Shown: positions 18,650-28,746, counted from the first letter of the stretch. The stretch is 64,000 bases of DNA from Gillisia xinjiangensis (GCF_046298265.1 NZ_JBKAHK010000009.1:62001-126000); one strand, 5' to 3'. Numbers and translations are program-made. The notes: generated by a model from the sequence alone, not told the origin.

Positions 18650-20503
18650 TTAATTTTCTAAAACTGAAAAATTTATGAATGAATCTCCATATAAGGTATG
18701 CGTTTGCTTGGTGAAATCTTTCTCTTCAGCCAAGAAAATATTCGGAACATAGGTTTGCGGATTCAAATCTATCAGCGGAAACCATGTACTTTGAACCTGA
18801 ATTTGAAGTTTATGTCCTTTTTTAAACGTGTGGTTGATGTCCTGCAAATTAAAAGATACATCTGTTTTCTTGTTGGCATCAAAAGGTTCAGGGTTTTCAA
18901 AACTGTTTCTGAAACGCCCACGAAGCACCTCACTTCTTACCATCATATGATAATTGCTCATTTTTAAATGATCCTGAGTTTCTTCAAAATCTTCAGCATC
19001 CGGCGGATAAACATCAATTACTTTCACTACCCAATCTGCAGCCGTCCCTGTGGTTGCAACCTTTAAATGAGCTTCAATTGCTCCGGCCATCGTCATATCT
19101 TTTTCCAAGACAGGGGTTTCAAACACCAAAACATCCGGTCTCCTCGCTGCAAAACGTTGATCATCTGTCATATATTTTCTTGGTGTAAATACCATTTTTA
19201 TATCTTCAGAATAAGGCACGGGTTTTTCGGGATCGCTAACAAATGAAATTTCCGTATTGCTGGCTTGATCGCTTAATTTCTGATCTTCTCCAAGATAATA
19301 GGTTTTCTTTACTGCATTTTTCGGAGGCCAGGAATCATAAGAATCCCATTCCCTGTTTCCTGTATCATACATATAAGCATCCGGTAAAGCCAGTTCTTTT
19401 GAAGCGCTTCCTTTTAAGAAATGATTAAAGAATTTGGTTTCCACATTCCTTTGATAATCTTCAGAAATATTATCTCCGAAATAAACATTCCCTACTGCCT
19501 GTCTTTCAGTTTGTCTGGCCCAATCGCCATGGCTCCAGGGACCAAAAACCATAATATTGTAGTTGTCACCGGTTTTTTCAATAGTTTTATAAGTCTCAAA
19601 CGGACCATAAAGGTCTTCCGCATCAAACAGTCCGCCTACAGTCATTACCGCTGGCTTTACATCATTTAAATGCTGGATCACTCCTCTGGACTTCCAGAAT
19701 TCATCATAGTTTGGATGCTCCTTAAGTTGTTGCCAAAAAATATTGTCCTCTCCATAATATTTGTCAAGATTGCTCAATGGTCCTATGTCCAGAAAAAACT
19801 GATACTGGTCCTGTATTCCCAATTCGGGAAGCTCATACCAGGCTTCTGTAGTGGGTCCATCTTTATCATAACCAAACAATGCGGTTGCTCTCCAATAACT
19901 TAACAAATAGGCTCCATTATGGTGGAAATCATCAAAAAAGAAATCGCCTATTCCTGCCTGTGGAGAAACGGCCTTTAAAGCAGGGTGTGCATCAATCAAA
20001 GACATAACCGCATAATGTCCGGGATAAGATATTCCCCAGGTTCCTACACGACCATTGTTGTTTTTCGCATTTTTAATAAGCCATTCAATAGTATCATAGG
20101 TATCACTTGCTTCATCCGACTGTTTTCTCTTTTTATTTGGAATATACGCCCGCATATTGTCGTAAGTACCTTCACTCATCCAACGCCCTCGAACATCCTG
20201 ATAAACAATAATGTTCCCTTCTTCCATCAAATATTTATTAGGTCCTATTAACGATCGAAATTGATCTGTTCCATATGGCCGGGAACTATAGGGAGTGCGT
20301 TGCATGATAATAGGATACTCTTTTGAAGTGTCCTTTGGAGAATATATAGTGGTGTGCAGTTTTACTCCGTCACGCATAGTGATATACACTTCCTGCTTGT
20401 CGTAGTTTTCTGAAATTTCAAATTTTTGGGTGGATTGTGAAAAAAGTGGAACTGATAAGAATAAACTTATCAGGAACATTAGTGGGGTTTGCATTACTTT
20501 CAT
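18650..20503 (-). CDS. CocE/NonD family hydrolase (S15 X-Pro dipeptidyl-peptidase-like)
   Basis: 617 residues with an N-terminal signal peptide (FLISLFLSVPLFSQS). The alpha/beta-hydrolase core has the nucleophile motif GTWGISYPGHY near residue 158, an Asp candidate in VGGLFDAEDLYGPF and a His candidate in GPWSHGDWAR. A C-terminal jelly-roll domain, characteristic of the S15/CocE group, follows. Family members hydrolyse esters, acyl amides or X-Pro peptides. The protein is likely periplasmic. The specific substrate cannot be assigned. Confidence 0.9.
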   Translation of the reverse strand: MKVMQTPLMFLISLFLSVPLFSQSTQKFEISENYDKQEVYITMRDGVKLHTTIYSPKDTSKEYPIIMQRTPYSSRPYGTDQFRSLIGPNKYLMEEGNIIVYQDVRGRWMSEGTYDNMRAYIPNKKRKQSDEASDTYDTIEWLIKNAKNNNGRVGTWGISYPGHYAVMSLIDAHPALKAVSPQAGIGDFFFDDFHHNGAYLLSYWRATALFGYDKDGPTTEAWYELPELGIQDQYQFFLDIGPLSNLDKYYGEDNIFWQQLKEHPNYDEFWKSRGVIQHLNDVKPAVMTVGGLFDAEDLYGPFETYKTIEKTGDNYNIMVFGPWSHGDWARQTERQAVGNVYFGDNISEDYQRNVETKFFNHFLKGSASKELALPDAYMYDTGNREWDSYDSWPPKNAVKKTYYLGEDQKLSDQASNTEISFVSDPEKPVPYSEDIKMVFTPRKYMTDDQRFAARRPDVLVFETPVLEKDMTMAGAIEAHLKVATTGTAADWVVKVIDVYPPDAEDFEETQDHLKMSNYHMMVRSEVLRGRFRNSFENPEPFDANKKTDVSFNLQDINHTFKKGHKLQIQVQSTWFPLIDLNPQTYVPNIFLAEEKDFTKQTHTLYGDSFINFSVLEN

Positions 20504-20631
20504 TTAATTTATTTTTCTGAAGTTAAAGAAATCTTTTTTCAAAGAATTTTGATGAATTATCCAAAAAACACCCTTAAAAATTTAATTTAAAGTCCTAAAG
20601 ATAGAAATTAACTGCTCAACCTTAATGAAAA

Positions 20632-22638
20632 CTAGTCTGTAGATGGAGTTTTAAATTTTACAAGCCCATCTTTAAGCCAATCCAGATACTCTTTTTCGTT
20701 AGGCGTATATCCTACCGGCTGATTAAGGATTTTCACGTTCGGATCCAACAGGACATAAAATGGTTGAGAATTATTCCTGAAATTCACGGTTTGAAAGGTC
20801 GCCCATTTATCACCTATCGTTCGAATCTTCTTAATTCCGCCATTCTCGCGTACATAATTGAATTTATCCTGTTCTGTTAATTCCATTTTATCATCCACAT
20901 AAAGTGAAATTAGGATGTATTCATTATTGATCATATCATACACTTCAGGATTGCTCCAAACCTGTTCTTCCATTTTACGGCAATTCACACAAGCCCAACC
21001 TGTAAAATCAAGCATAATAGGTTTATTTTCGGCTTTGGCAGCTACCAATCCTTCCTCCCAGGATTTATAGGCTTTTAGTCCCAGTGGCCCTTCCGTTTCT
21101 TTTTCATAAACACTATAAAACAAAGGAGGGGGAAATCCGCTCAACAATTTTAGGTTGGCAGATGCGGTATTGGTTAACCCCGGAATTAAATAGAGTACAA
21201 ATAAAAAGGTAAGGCTTCCAAATGCGAACCGTGTTTTAGAAAGTTTCTTTTTAGGTCCATCGTGCGGAAATCGGATTATTCCGAATAAATACAGTGCCAA
21301 TCCTATTCCAACAAGAATCCAGATTCCAATAAAGATCTCCCGTTTTAAGAAACCCCAGTGCTCTACCAAATCTGCATTCGATAAAAATTTAAATGCCAGA
21401 CCAAGCTCTATAAAACCAAGCACAACTTTAACCGTATTTAACCAACCGCCGCTCTTTGGAAGGGAATTCAACCAATTTGGAAAAAGTGCAAATAAGGCAA
21501 ATGGCAATGCGAGTGCCAGTCCAAAACCTCCCATCCCAAAGGAAAGCTGCATAGCTCCGCCATCACTGCTTAAAGAACCGCCCAGTAATGATCCCAGGAT
21601 AGGACCCGTACATGAAAAGGAAACCAGCGCCAGTGTAAGAGCCATAAAAAAGATCCCTACTACTCCACCAATACTGGAGGCCTTATCATCCATTTTACTG
21701 CTCCAGGAAGTAGGCAATGTGATCTCATAATACCCAAAAAATGAGAATGCGAAAAATATGAAAATGACAAAAAACACAATATTCAGGGTAACATTTGTGG
21801 ATATATTATTAAGGATTTCTGGTGCAACACTATCCAATAAATGGAACGGAATACTTAGCAAAAGATAGATTAGGAATATGAAAACCCCGTACAAAATTGC
21901 ATTCACAAGTCCTTTTTTACGCGTTCTTGCTCCTTTGGTAAAAAAGGAAACAGTAAGCGGGATCATTGGGAAAACACAAGGGGTTAGAAGCGCAATTAAT
22001 CCTCCAATAAATCCTAAAAAGAAAATATTCCAATAAGTTTTCCCTCCTTCCTCTTCTTTCGATTGATAGTTTTCCCAACCCTGCATTTCAATATCCAGGG
22101 CTTTGGTTTTTTCTATATCAAGCGCAGTCACATCAGCATTTGCATATCCCTTGACCGCTTTTTTTTCATTTATGGAAAACTGAAATGGAGCGATATCCGG
22201 CGGAAGGCACTGTTCATCGTCACATACCATAAATTCCACTTCCGCTTCTATGATAGCATCTTTGTCAAAAACCTTTATTTCCTGGATAAAAACAGCTTCT
22301 TTTTCAAAAAACTTTATATCCATTCCAAATACCTCATCGTAAATAGCCGGAACGTCGGGTTCCGTGGTATTTCCTATAAGCTGGTAGGTATTTGCTGAGG
22401 CATTAAAAGTAAAGGTAGTAGGGATTGGACCATCTTCATCCACTTCCTGAGCATATAAATGCCAACCTTTTTCAAGCTTGGCAGTAAATATAAGGTTGTA
22501 AATACTATCGTTCACCTGATCCAGCTTAGCATCCCAGATTATAGGATCTGCGATTTGCGAATTGGGGGAACTAAAAACCTGAGCCTGAACAGAGAATAAA
22601 GAAATTATCAGAAAGGCCAGCGTCATTATATATTTCAT
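20632..22638 (-). CDS. dsbD: Thiol:disulfide interchange protein, DsbD family
   Basis: 668 residues. It carries reducing power from cytoplasmic thioredoxin across the inner membrane. Order: signal peptide (ends near VQAQ), periplasmic DsbD-N-like domain with a MVCDDEQCLPPD cysteine pair near 140, eight membrane segments with TPCVFPMIP (about 217) and SFSCTGPILG, and a C-terminal thioredoxin domain with WACVNCRKMEE (CVNC about 550). All three cysteine pairs are present. Its ATG overlaps the tilS stop by 4 bp (ATGA), so the two are translationally coupled. Confidence 0.92.
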   Translation of the reverse strand: MKYIMTLAFLIISLFSVQAQVFSSPNSQIADPIIWDAKLDQVNDSIYNLIFTAKLEKGWHLYAQEVDEDGPIPTTFTFNASANTYQLIGNTTEPDVPAIYDEVFGMDIKFFEKEAVFIQEIKVFDKDAIIEAEVEFMVCDDEQCLPPDIAPFQFSINEKKAVKGYANADVTALDIEKTKALDIEMQGWENYQSKEEEGGKTYWNIFFLGFIGGLIALLTPCVFPMIPLTVSFFTKGARTRKKGLVNAILYGVFIFLIYLLLSIPFHLLDSVAPEILNNISTNVTLNIVFFVIFIFFAFSFFGYYEITLPTSWSSKMDDKASSIGGVVGIFFMALTLALVSFSCTGPILGSLLGGSLSSDGGAMQLSFGMGGFGLALALPFALFALFPNWLNSLPKSGGWLNTVKVVLGFIELGLAFKFLSNADLVEHWGFLKREIFIGIWILVGIGLALYLFGIIRFPHDGPKKKLSKTRFAFGSLTFLFVLYLIPGLTNTASANLKLLSGFPPPLFYSVYEKETEGPLGLKAYKSWEEGLVAAKAENKPIMLDFTGWACVNCRKMEEQVWSNPEVYDMINNEYILISLYVDDKMELTEQDKFNYVRENGGIKKIRTIGDKWATFQTVNFRNNSQPFYVLLDPNVKILNQPVGYTPNEKEYLDWLKDGLVKFKTPSTD

Positions 22639-23948
22639 ACAGAGTAGGTGATTTTTAATATTTTATTTGAAGGTTCTTTAATGGCAAAACGTGCATCGGC
22701 TCTATGATCAACAATCCAAACGATCTTATCTCCAGAGCAAAGCAACCAACAATTTTCCTTCTCGGGCAAAGATAATTTTTTGTCTTTGAAAAAGTCGCTA
22801 ATCTTCTTCTTTCCTTTCATTCCAAATGGATGAAAAATATCCCCTTCCTTCCATTTTCTTAGGGTTAGTGGATATTTAAGCGTCTCCTGCGCTACATAGA
22901 TACAATGTGTTCCCGTTTCCAGAATCTCAACAACTTCTTCAAAAGCAAAAGTGCCAATTGGAAGCATCACGATCTCTTCTCCTTCTTCAATTTTATAAAC
23001 TTTATTATTTTTTTCTGAAGGGAGTTCGGTGAGCAATAAAAATTCCCGGTCTTTTATCAATCGGTGTGTAGCTGAAAACACCATTTTTCCCGATTGTGCT
23101 TTTAGAAGATCATGGATATCATCCCATTCTGTAAAACCGAAGGATCTAAGCAATTGATACAAAACAGCTCTTGTATTTGGGAGCTTCTCCAAAATTTTAA
23201 TAGCCAGCTTATACCCAAACTTATCTTTTGAAACGATTTCAGAATATAACAATCCTATATAATCTTCAACCAAATTTAAACTTTCATTCAAATGTGACTG
23301 AGTTTGAGCAAAGCCTTCCAGCAACTGCGGATTAATCTCCTCCATAACGGGAATTACCTCCGACCTGATCTTATTCCGAAGGTATTTTGGCGAAGCATTG
23401 CTGCTGTCCTCACGCCAGGGGATATTTTCCTCCCGGGCAAAGTTTTCAATTTCCTTTCTTGAAAATTTCATCAAAGGCCTGATAATCTTCTCATTTTCAG
23501 TTCTAATCCCTGTTAAACCATCTAATCCGGTTCCACGAATAAGATTTATTAGAAATGTTTCCAGATTATCATTTGCATGATGTGCGGTAAGTATATAATC
23601 AAAATTTAGGGCAGCGCTCAATTCATTAAACCAGGTATAACGCAAATCCCGGGCTGCCATTTGAATTGAAAGCTTTGCATCTTCGGCGTAGGCTTCTGTA
23701 TCAAAATTTTCTGTAAAAACCTCCACTTCAAGCGCATCTCCAAGATCCAGAACAAAGGCTTCATCTCCATCGCTTTCCTCTCCACGCAAATTAAAATTAC
23801 AATGGGCCATAGCAAACTCCATTTTCGCACTTTTACATAAATGTACCAGCACAACACTATCCAAACCACCGCTTACAGCGATCAATAATTTAGCGTTTAC
23901 TAAATAGGGAAATTCTGATTTTATAATGTTTTTGAAGGCTTTTTCCAT
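22635..23948 (-). CDS. tilS: tRNA(Ile)-lysidine synthetase
   Basis: 437 residues. TilS attaches lysine to C34 of the CAU-anticodon tRNA(Ile), changing codon reading from AUG to AUA. The PP-loop AVSGGLDSVVL is near residues 23-33 and TAHHANDNLETFLINLIRG is the following family motif. The C-terminal substrate-binding domain has FHPFGMKGKKKISDFF, also typical. It is the first gene of a tilS-dsbD pair on the minus strand. Confidence 0.95.
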   Translation of the reverse strand: MEKAFKNIIKSEFPYLVNAKLLIAVSGGLDSVVLVHLCKSAKMEFAMAHCNFNLRGEESDGDEAFVLDLGDALEVEVFTENFDTEAYAEDAKLSIQMAARDLRYTWFNELSAALNFDYILTAHHANDNLETFLINLIRGTGLDGLTGIRTENEKIIRPLMKFSRKEIENFAREENIPWREDSSNASPKYLRNKIRSEVIPVMEEINPQLLEGFAQTQSHLNESLNLVEDYIGLLYSEIVSKDKFGYKLAIKILEKLPNTRAVLYQLLRSFGFTEWDDIHDLLKAQSGKMVFSATHRLIKDREFLLLTELPSEKNNKVYKIEEGEEIVMLPIGTFAFEEVVEILETGTHCIYVAQETLKYPLTLRKWKEGDIFHPFGMKGKKKISDFFKDKKLSLPEKENCWLLCSGDKIVWIVDHRADARFAIKEPSNKILKITYSV

Positions 23949-23955
23949 GGTCTTT

Positions 23956-23963
23956 CAAAGATA
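23956..23963 (-). promoter_or_regulatory. -7 element for tilS-dsbD
   Basis: The minus strand reads TATCTTTG, an exact TAnnTTTG match, only 7 nt before the tilS ATG, implying a very short leader. No TTG was seen at the -33 distance. Confidence 0.45.
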
Positions 23964-24010
23964 CGAAAGACGGGGATAAAACCTAAATTCAGAATTTTGA
24001 ATTTTGAATT

Positions 24011-25345
24011 TTAAATTAATGATTCCCGCATTGCTTCCGATTTTAAAAGGCACTCTTCATATTCCTTTTCAGGAACCGATCTTGAAGTTATAGCACCGCC
24101 AACAGAGAAGGACACATATTTTCTTTCGCTATTATAAAGTATACTGCGAATAACCACATTAAAATCGAAATCACCTTCAGGAGTAAAATAACCAACTGCG
24201 CCGCTATACAAGCCGCGTTTGGTTTCTTCCAGTTCTTCGATGATTTTCATCGCCGATATTTTTGGAGCTCCGGTCATACTTCCCATTGGAAAAGTTGAAC
24301 GCAGGACCTCCACCGGCGGAATTCCCTTTTCCAGTTCTGCCGAAACTGTCGAGATCATTTGATGCACCTGTTTAAATGAATACACCCGGCACAATTCTTC
24401 AACCTCCACACTACCTCTTTTTGCGACTTTGGAAAGATCATTCCTAACTAAATCTACAATCATTACGTTTTCCGATCGTTCCTTTTGATCTTTGGAAAGG
24501 CCTAAAGCGATTTTTAAATCTTCCTCTGGATCTTTTGCTCTTTTGGCAGTTCCTTTAATAGGCTGCGAAATAATTTTATTGCCGGATTTTTTCAAATAAC
24601 GTTCGGGAGAAGCGCACAGTAAATAATTGCTGTCCAGTTTTAGAAATACCGCAAAGGGAGGAATAGAAATCTTATTCAAATTTTTGAAAACCTCAAAAGG
24701 CTCGATCGTACGGTTTTCAGCAAAAAATTCCTGACAGAAATTGGCTTCATAAATATCTCCACGATGAATGTGGGAAAGCATTTTCTTTACTTTATTTAAA
24801 TATTGTTCCCTGGAAATTCTGGAATTTATGGCTTCTTTTTTTTGACTGTTTTCTATTATCTCTTCTCTATTATCTCTTTCCTCTTTCTTCCCACCTCTAA
24901 CATCTCCTATCTCATATCTATAAATTTCCTCAAAATCAGTTTCCATTTCATCATCCACCATTTTTAGATAATTGAAAGTAACCGTTTCACCTTTAAGCTG
25001 AATTATTTTGGCCGGCTGAAAAAAATACAAATCCGGAAAATGAAGATTATCGTAATTTCGGGAAGAAAGTTGCTCCACATCATTTTTCAGGTCATAGGAT
25101 AGATATCCAAAAATCCAATCTTTTGTAACTTCCTGGTATTCCTGAAGTTTGCTAAAACCATTATCAAAATCGGTTTTTAACACCGTAAAAGCCTGAACTG
25201 CTAAAACAGCATCAAAATCACTATGGGATTGATCATATTCGTTGCTGTCCAGCCAGGCGATCTCCTCAAACTGCCTGCTCCATTCCAGCAATTCCTCTTT
25301 GAATTCCTTCGGATTTTTTAGAATATATTCCCTGGTTGTACGCAC
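24011..25345 (-). CDS. pabB: Aminodeoxychorismate synthase component I (PabB-like)
   Basis: 444 residues of the chorismate-binding family. With a glutamine amidotransferase partner it forms 4-amino-4-deoxychorismate for folate. The C-terminal half has GDIYEANFCQEF, the ISQPIKGTAKRA segment (PIKGT lysine motif of PabB-type enzymes) and GSMTGAPKISAMKIIEELE. The PIKGT motif favours PabB over anthranilate synthase TrpE. It starts with GTG immediately after the FMN reductase stop codon, so the two form an operon; no pabA or pabC lies nearby. Confidence 0.87.
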   Translation of the reverse strand: MRTTREYILKNPKEFKEELLEWSRQFEEIAWLDSNEYDQSHSDFDAVLAVQAFTVLKTDFDNGFSKLQEYQEVTKDWIFGYLSYDLKNDVEQLSSRNYDNLHFPDLYFFQPAKIIQLKGETVTFNYLKMVDDEMETDFEEIYRYEIGDVRGGKKEERDNREEIIENSQKKEAINSRISREQYLNKVKKMLSHIHRGDIYEANFCQEFFAENRTIEPFEVFKNLNKISIPPFAVFLKLDSNYLLCASPERYLKKSGNKIISQPIKGTAKRAKDPEEDLKIALGLSKDQKERSENVMIVDLVRNDLSKVAKRGSVEVEELCRVYSFKQVHQMISTVSAELEKGIPPVEVLRSTFPMGSMTGAPKISAMKIIEELEETKRGLYSGAVGYFTPEGDFDFNVVIRSILYNSERKYVSFSVGGAITSRSVPEKEYEECLLKSEAMRESLI

Positions 25346-25882
25346 TTAGTCTTCAATTTCGTGTGAAAAGGTAGTAAGCACATCATCAATTCCCATTTCC
25401 AAAACTTCATTTTGAACGCGATCCTCCCCAAAATTCTCATGAAAAGAGGGAAAACTGAAACTTTCTATCACATTTCCTCCAAACCTTGGCAAAATTCCCT
25501 TGGTATATTCCAATGCGGATGCGGCCCCTCTGGCTCCGGGAGAAGTACTCATAAGTAGGATCTTTTTATTAGCAAGGAAATTCCGGTCTATACGCGAAAG
25601 CCAATCGATATAATTTTTAAAAAATGCGGAAACCATTCCGTTATGTTCATTTACCGATATGATCAAGGCATCATTTTCAGAAATAAGATTTTTCAACACC
25701 TGTACATTGACCGGGAAGCCTTTTTCCTTTTCGTGATCTTTGCTATATAATGGAAATTCATAATCTGTAAGCTTAATAAGCTTAATTTCATGGCCCTGAA
25801 CCCTATTTACTACATGAGTCAAAAATTGGTGATTGATAGAAGTACTGCTGTGGGAACCGGCAAATGCAAGGATTTTTTTCAT
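25346..25882 (-). CDS. NADPH-dependent FMN reductase family protein
   Basis: 178 residues with the flavodoxin-like fold of the FMN_red family. MKKILAFAGSHSSTSINHQFL is the phosphate-binding loop, followed by ISVNEHNGMVSAFFKNYIDW and MSTSPGARGAASALE. These enzymes reduce FMN or quinones with NAD(P)H in the cytoplasm. It is upstream of and directly abutting pabB. No link to folate synthesis is evident apart from gene order. Confidence 0.87.
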   Translation of the reverse strand: MKKILAFAGSHSSTSINHQFLTHVVNRVQGHEIKLIKLTDYEFPLYSKDHEKEKGFPVNVQVLKNLISENDALIISVNEHNGMVSAFFKNYIDWLSRIDRNFLANKKILLMSTSPGARGAASALEYTKGILPRFGGNVIESFSFPSFHENFGEDRVQNEVLEMGIDDVLTTFSHEIED

Positions 25883-26187
25883 CTGTGATATCTATTGTTT
25901 TTTAGAGGTCATATGCAATTCGCATATCTTAATTGGTGTTGGCATCGAGTTTCTGTTATGCTCATTTCATGAATACTTTTAGAATGGCACCAAAAATACC
26001 TAAAAAATAGCTGAACTACTGAAATTCTATTTTTTTATGAATAGTTTAAACCTTAACATCATTTGATTTTAACCTCCCACAGTTTATAAAATCGTCGATT
26101 TTCACCCTCCCGGTTTATTCCTCCCGATTTTTCTTAAAATCCTGAGATTCAAAAGGTATCTTTGCAAATCATAAAAAACCTTCATCC
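25883..26187. other. Divergent intergenic region with a small inverted repeat
   Basis: About 305 bp between the FMN reductase and the DEAD-box helicase. It holds ATATGC (25911-25916) and its reverse complement GCATAT (25922-25927) around a 5-nt spacer, a possible operator for the minus-strand operon, and the helicase -7 element. No further gene was seen. Confidence 0.5.
26157..26164 (+). promoter_or_regulatory. -7 element of the DEAD-box helicase gene
   Basis: TATCTTTG matches TAnnTTTG exactly and lies 23 nt before the GTG start at 26188. The -33 TTG is not evident. Confidence 0.5.
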
Positions 26188-27537
26188 GTGACTTTTCAGG
26201 ATTTAAATTTAAATACCCCGCTATTAAACGCATTGGAAGATTTAAAGTTCCAAACGCCAACTCCTATTCAGGAACAGGCATTTTCATCAATCATGTCCGG
26301 GAAGGATGTGGTAGGGATCGCGCAAACCGGGACAGGAAAAACTTTTGCCTATATGCTTCCCATTTTAAGGATGCTGAAGTATTCTGAACAAAAGAATCCA
26401 AGGGTGCTTGTAATGGTTCCCACCAGGGAACTGGCGGTTCAGGTGGCTGAGGAAATTGAAAAATTAACCAAATATATCAACACCAGGGTTGTAGCCATTT
26501 ACGGTGGCGTAAACATAAATACCCAACATCAGGATTTGTTGCAGGGCACGGATATCGTGGTTGCAACTCCGGGAAGGTTATATGATTTGGTTTTACGCCG
26601 CGCACTTCAGCTAAAATCAATCCAAAAACTGGTAATAGATGAAGTAGATGTGATGCTGGATCTTGGATTTAGATTTCAGATCATAAATATCCTGGAGCTT
26701 TTACCGAATAACAGGCAAAGCATCATGTTTTCAGCAACAATGACGGAAGCTGTGGAGGAATTGATCGACGAAAATTTTAAAAGTCCTGAAAAAATATCAG
26801 TGGCGATAAGTGGAACCCCGCTTGAAAATATCGAACAACGTGGATACCACATCCCTAATTTCCATACCAAAGTCAACTTTTTAAGAAAACTGTTGAAAGA
26901 CAAGGAAACCTTTTCCCGTGTTTTGATCTTCGTAGCCTACAAAAGACTTGCCGACAGGCTTTTTGAGATGTTGGCTGAAGAATTCCCGGAAGAATGTACG
27001 GTGATACATTCAAATAAAAGCCAGAATTACCGTTTGAGAAGTATTCGCCAGTTTAGCGATGGATTTTGCAGGGTTTTAGTGGCTACAGATGTTATGGCAC
27101 GTGGGCTTGATATTGAAAGTGTTTCTCACGTTATCAATTTTGATACGCCGGAATATCCTGAAAATTATATGCACAGGATTGGAAGAACCGGTCGCGCAGA
27201 AAAACCAGGGATTTCCATTGTTTTAAGCACCGAAAAAGAAACTGAAAATCTTGAAAAGATCGAAAGTTTAATGGATATGAATGTTCCGCAATTCGATCTA
27301 CCGGAAGATGTTGAAGTTTCAACGGTATTAATCCCGGAGGAACAACCTAAAATTATTGAGATCAATAATCCCGGAAACCGGAAAAATGAGGATGCACCCG
27401 GACCTGCTTTTCACGAAAAATCGGAATTAAACCAAAAAGTAAACCAGGGAGGATCCTACAGGAGAGAGATCGCTAAAAAATACTCAAAACCTAAGACCAA
27501 AGGCGATAAGCATGCCAACCGAAGAAGGAAAAAATAA
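26188..27537 (+). CDS. DEAD-box ATP-dependent RNA helicase
   Basis: 449 residues. Visible motifs: Q motif TPTPIQEQ, Walker A AQTGTGKT, PTRELA, TPGR, motif II as DEVD (VIDEVDVMLDLGF) rather than DEAD, SAT, and motif VI HRIGRTGRAEK. The C-terminus is basic (KTKGDKHANRRRKK), likely binding RNA. It remodels RNA secondary structure in ribosome assembly or mRNA turnover, often in cold adaptation; the specific role is not known. It starts with GTG at 26188. Confidence 0.93.
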   Translation: MTFQDLNLNTPLLNALEDLKFQTPTPIQEQAFSSIMSGKDVVGIAQTGTGKTFAYMLPILRMLKYSEQKNPRVLVMVPTRELAVQVAEEIEKLTKYINTRVVAIYGGVNINTQHQDLLQGTDIVVATPGRLYDLVLRRALQLKSIQKLVIDEVDVMLDLGFRFQIINILELLPNNRQSIMFSATMTEAVEELIDENFKSPEKISVAISGTPLENIEQRGYHIPNFHTKVNFLRKLLKDKETFSRVLIFVAYKRLADRLFEMLAEEFPEECTVIHSNKSQNYRLRSIRQFSDGFCRVLVATDVMARGLDIESVSHVINFDTPEYPENYMHRIGRTGRAEKPGISIVLSTEKETENLEKIESLMDMNVPQFDLPEDVEVSTVLIPEEQPKIIEINNPGNRKNEDAPGPAFHEKSELNQKVNQGGSYRREIAKKYSKPKTKGDKHANRRRKK

Positions 27538-27542
27538 AACCG

Positions 27543-28415
27543 GTGAATCAAATTGAAAATAACTTTTTAAGTGTTGGCATTCTCTCAAAAGGAGCAGAGT
27601 TATGCAGCATCAAAAACCTTAAAACGAACAAGGAATATATCTGGCAGGCTAATCCTGAAATATGGAGCAGCCACGCTCCTAACCTTTTCCCTATTATTGG
27701 AGCTTTGAAAAATGGAGAATTCTTCTTTGAAAATAAACCCTTTCAATTACCCAAACACGGCATTATCAGGAATAATGACAATATCAAACTAAAGGAGAAA
27801 AATCCTGATTCCTTAATTTTCAATCTGAAATATTCAGAAGAAACTTTAAAAAGCTACCCCTTCAAATTCAATTTTGAAATTAAGTTTCAGCTTATAGAGA
27901 AAACCCTGACTGTTTCCAATAAGATCACCAATTTAGACGACAAGGCTATATATTTCTCTCTTGGCGGGCATCCGGCCTTTAATGCTCCCCTATATGAAGG
28001 AGAAACCTATGAGGATTATTATTTGGAATTTGACCGGAAACTGGATTTGAACACCTGGTTGTTGAATGATAAAGGATTGATCTCTTCGGAAACCAGACCT
28101 GTACTACGGGATGACAACAAAATTCAACTTAATAAGAATTTATTCGACAAAGATGCTTTGATCTTTAAAAACATCGAATCTAAAAAAGTGGCTCTAAAGA
28201 GCAGGAAATCGGGAACGGTCTTAACTGTGGAATATAATGATTTTAAGGATTTAGGTGTCTGGGCCAAACCGGGAGCGCCTTATGTTTGTATTGAGCCCTG
28301 GCTGGGATATGCAGATGTTGAGGGAACTACACAGGATATAAAAACAAAAGAAGGCATTATGGAATTAATGCCTTCTAAAACTTTTGATGCCTCTTACACT
28401 ATTACAATAGCATAG
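27543..28415 (+). CDS. Aldose 1-epimerase family protein
   Basis: 290 residues of the galactose-mutarotase-like fold. GGHPAFNAPLYEGE (about residue 140) holds the catalytic histidine and YVCIEPWLGYADVEG (about 248) the catalytic glutamate region, resembling the LacX/YeaD-type subgroup. It interconverts alpha and beta anomers of an aldose or hexose 6-phosphate. It starts with GTG 5 bp after the helicase stop, so it is probably co-transcribed with it. Confidence 0.87.
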   Translation: MNQIENNFLSVGILSKGAELCSIKNLKTNKEYIWQANPEIWSSHAPNLFPIIGALKNGEFFFENKPFQLPKHGIIRNNDNIKLKEKNPDSLIFNLKYSEETLKSYPFKFNFEIKFQLIEKTLTVSNKITNLDDKAIYFSLGGHPAFNAPLYEGETYEDYYLEFDRKLDLNTWLLNDKGLISSETRPVLRDDNKIQLNKNLFDKDALIFKNIESKKVALKSRKSGTVLTVEYNDFKDLGVWAKPGAPYVCIEPWLGYADVEGTTQDIKTKEGIMELMPSKTFDASYTITIA

Positions 28416-28433
28416 TTTGAGGAAAAATATAGA

Positions 28434-28541
28434 TTAATTTCTCGTCTTTTTCTTCGCGGCCTTTTGAGCGCGCTTTTCTTTTAAATTCAGCACCGGTTCT
28501 TTCTTAGCCGAATTTTTTGAAGGAGATTTTTCTTTTGCCAT
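28434..28541 (-). CDS. Small basic protein of 35 residues
   Basis: A minus-strand ATG at 28539-28541 opens a 35-codon frame ending at 28434-28436. The product starts MAKEKSPSKNSAKKEPVL and ends KRAQKAAKKKTRN, rich in Lys and Ala, like a histone tail or nucleic-acid-binding peptide. It sits between two convergent genes (epimerase and lpdA), where noncoding AT-rich DNA would not be expected to keep such a GC-richer lysine/alanine frame. I recall similar tiny lysine-rich proteins in Flavobacteriaceae but cannot name a family. Confidence 0.6.
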   Translation of the reverse strand: MAKEKSPSKNSAKKEPVLNLKEKRAQKAAKKKTRN

Positions 28542-28670
28542 GATTTCTGTTTTTATTGCAGTTAAGTGGGATAAATATATGAAAACTTACAATACCAATT
28601 TTCAATTAATTGGATTGAAAATAAAATTTAAACCATCAAAAAGCCTGCAAGTCATTAAGTGATTCAATTA

Positions 28671-28701
28671 AAAACCCGAAAACAGTGTCTCCGGGTTTTT
28701 T
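28671..28701. terminator. Bidirectional terminator hairpin
   Basis: AAAACCCG (28671-28678) pairs with CGGGTTTT (28692-28699), followed by T residues on the plus strand; the minus strand also ends in a T run. It lies downstream of lpdA and beyond the epimerase. Confidence 0.65.
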
Positions 28702-28746
28702 ATGATCGTTCAATTTTAAATTTTGAATCCTTGAACCTTGAATCTC

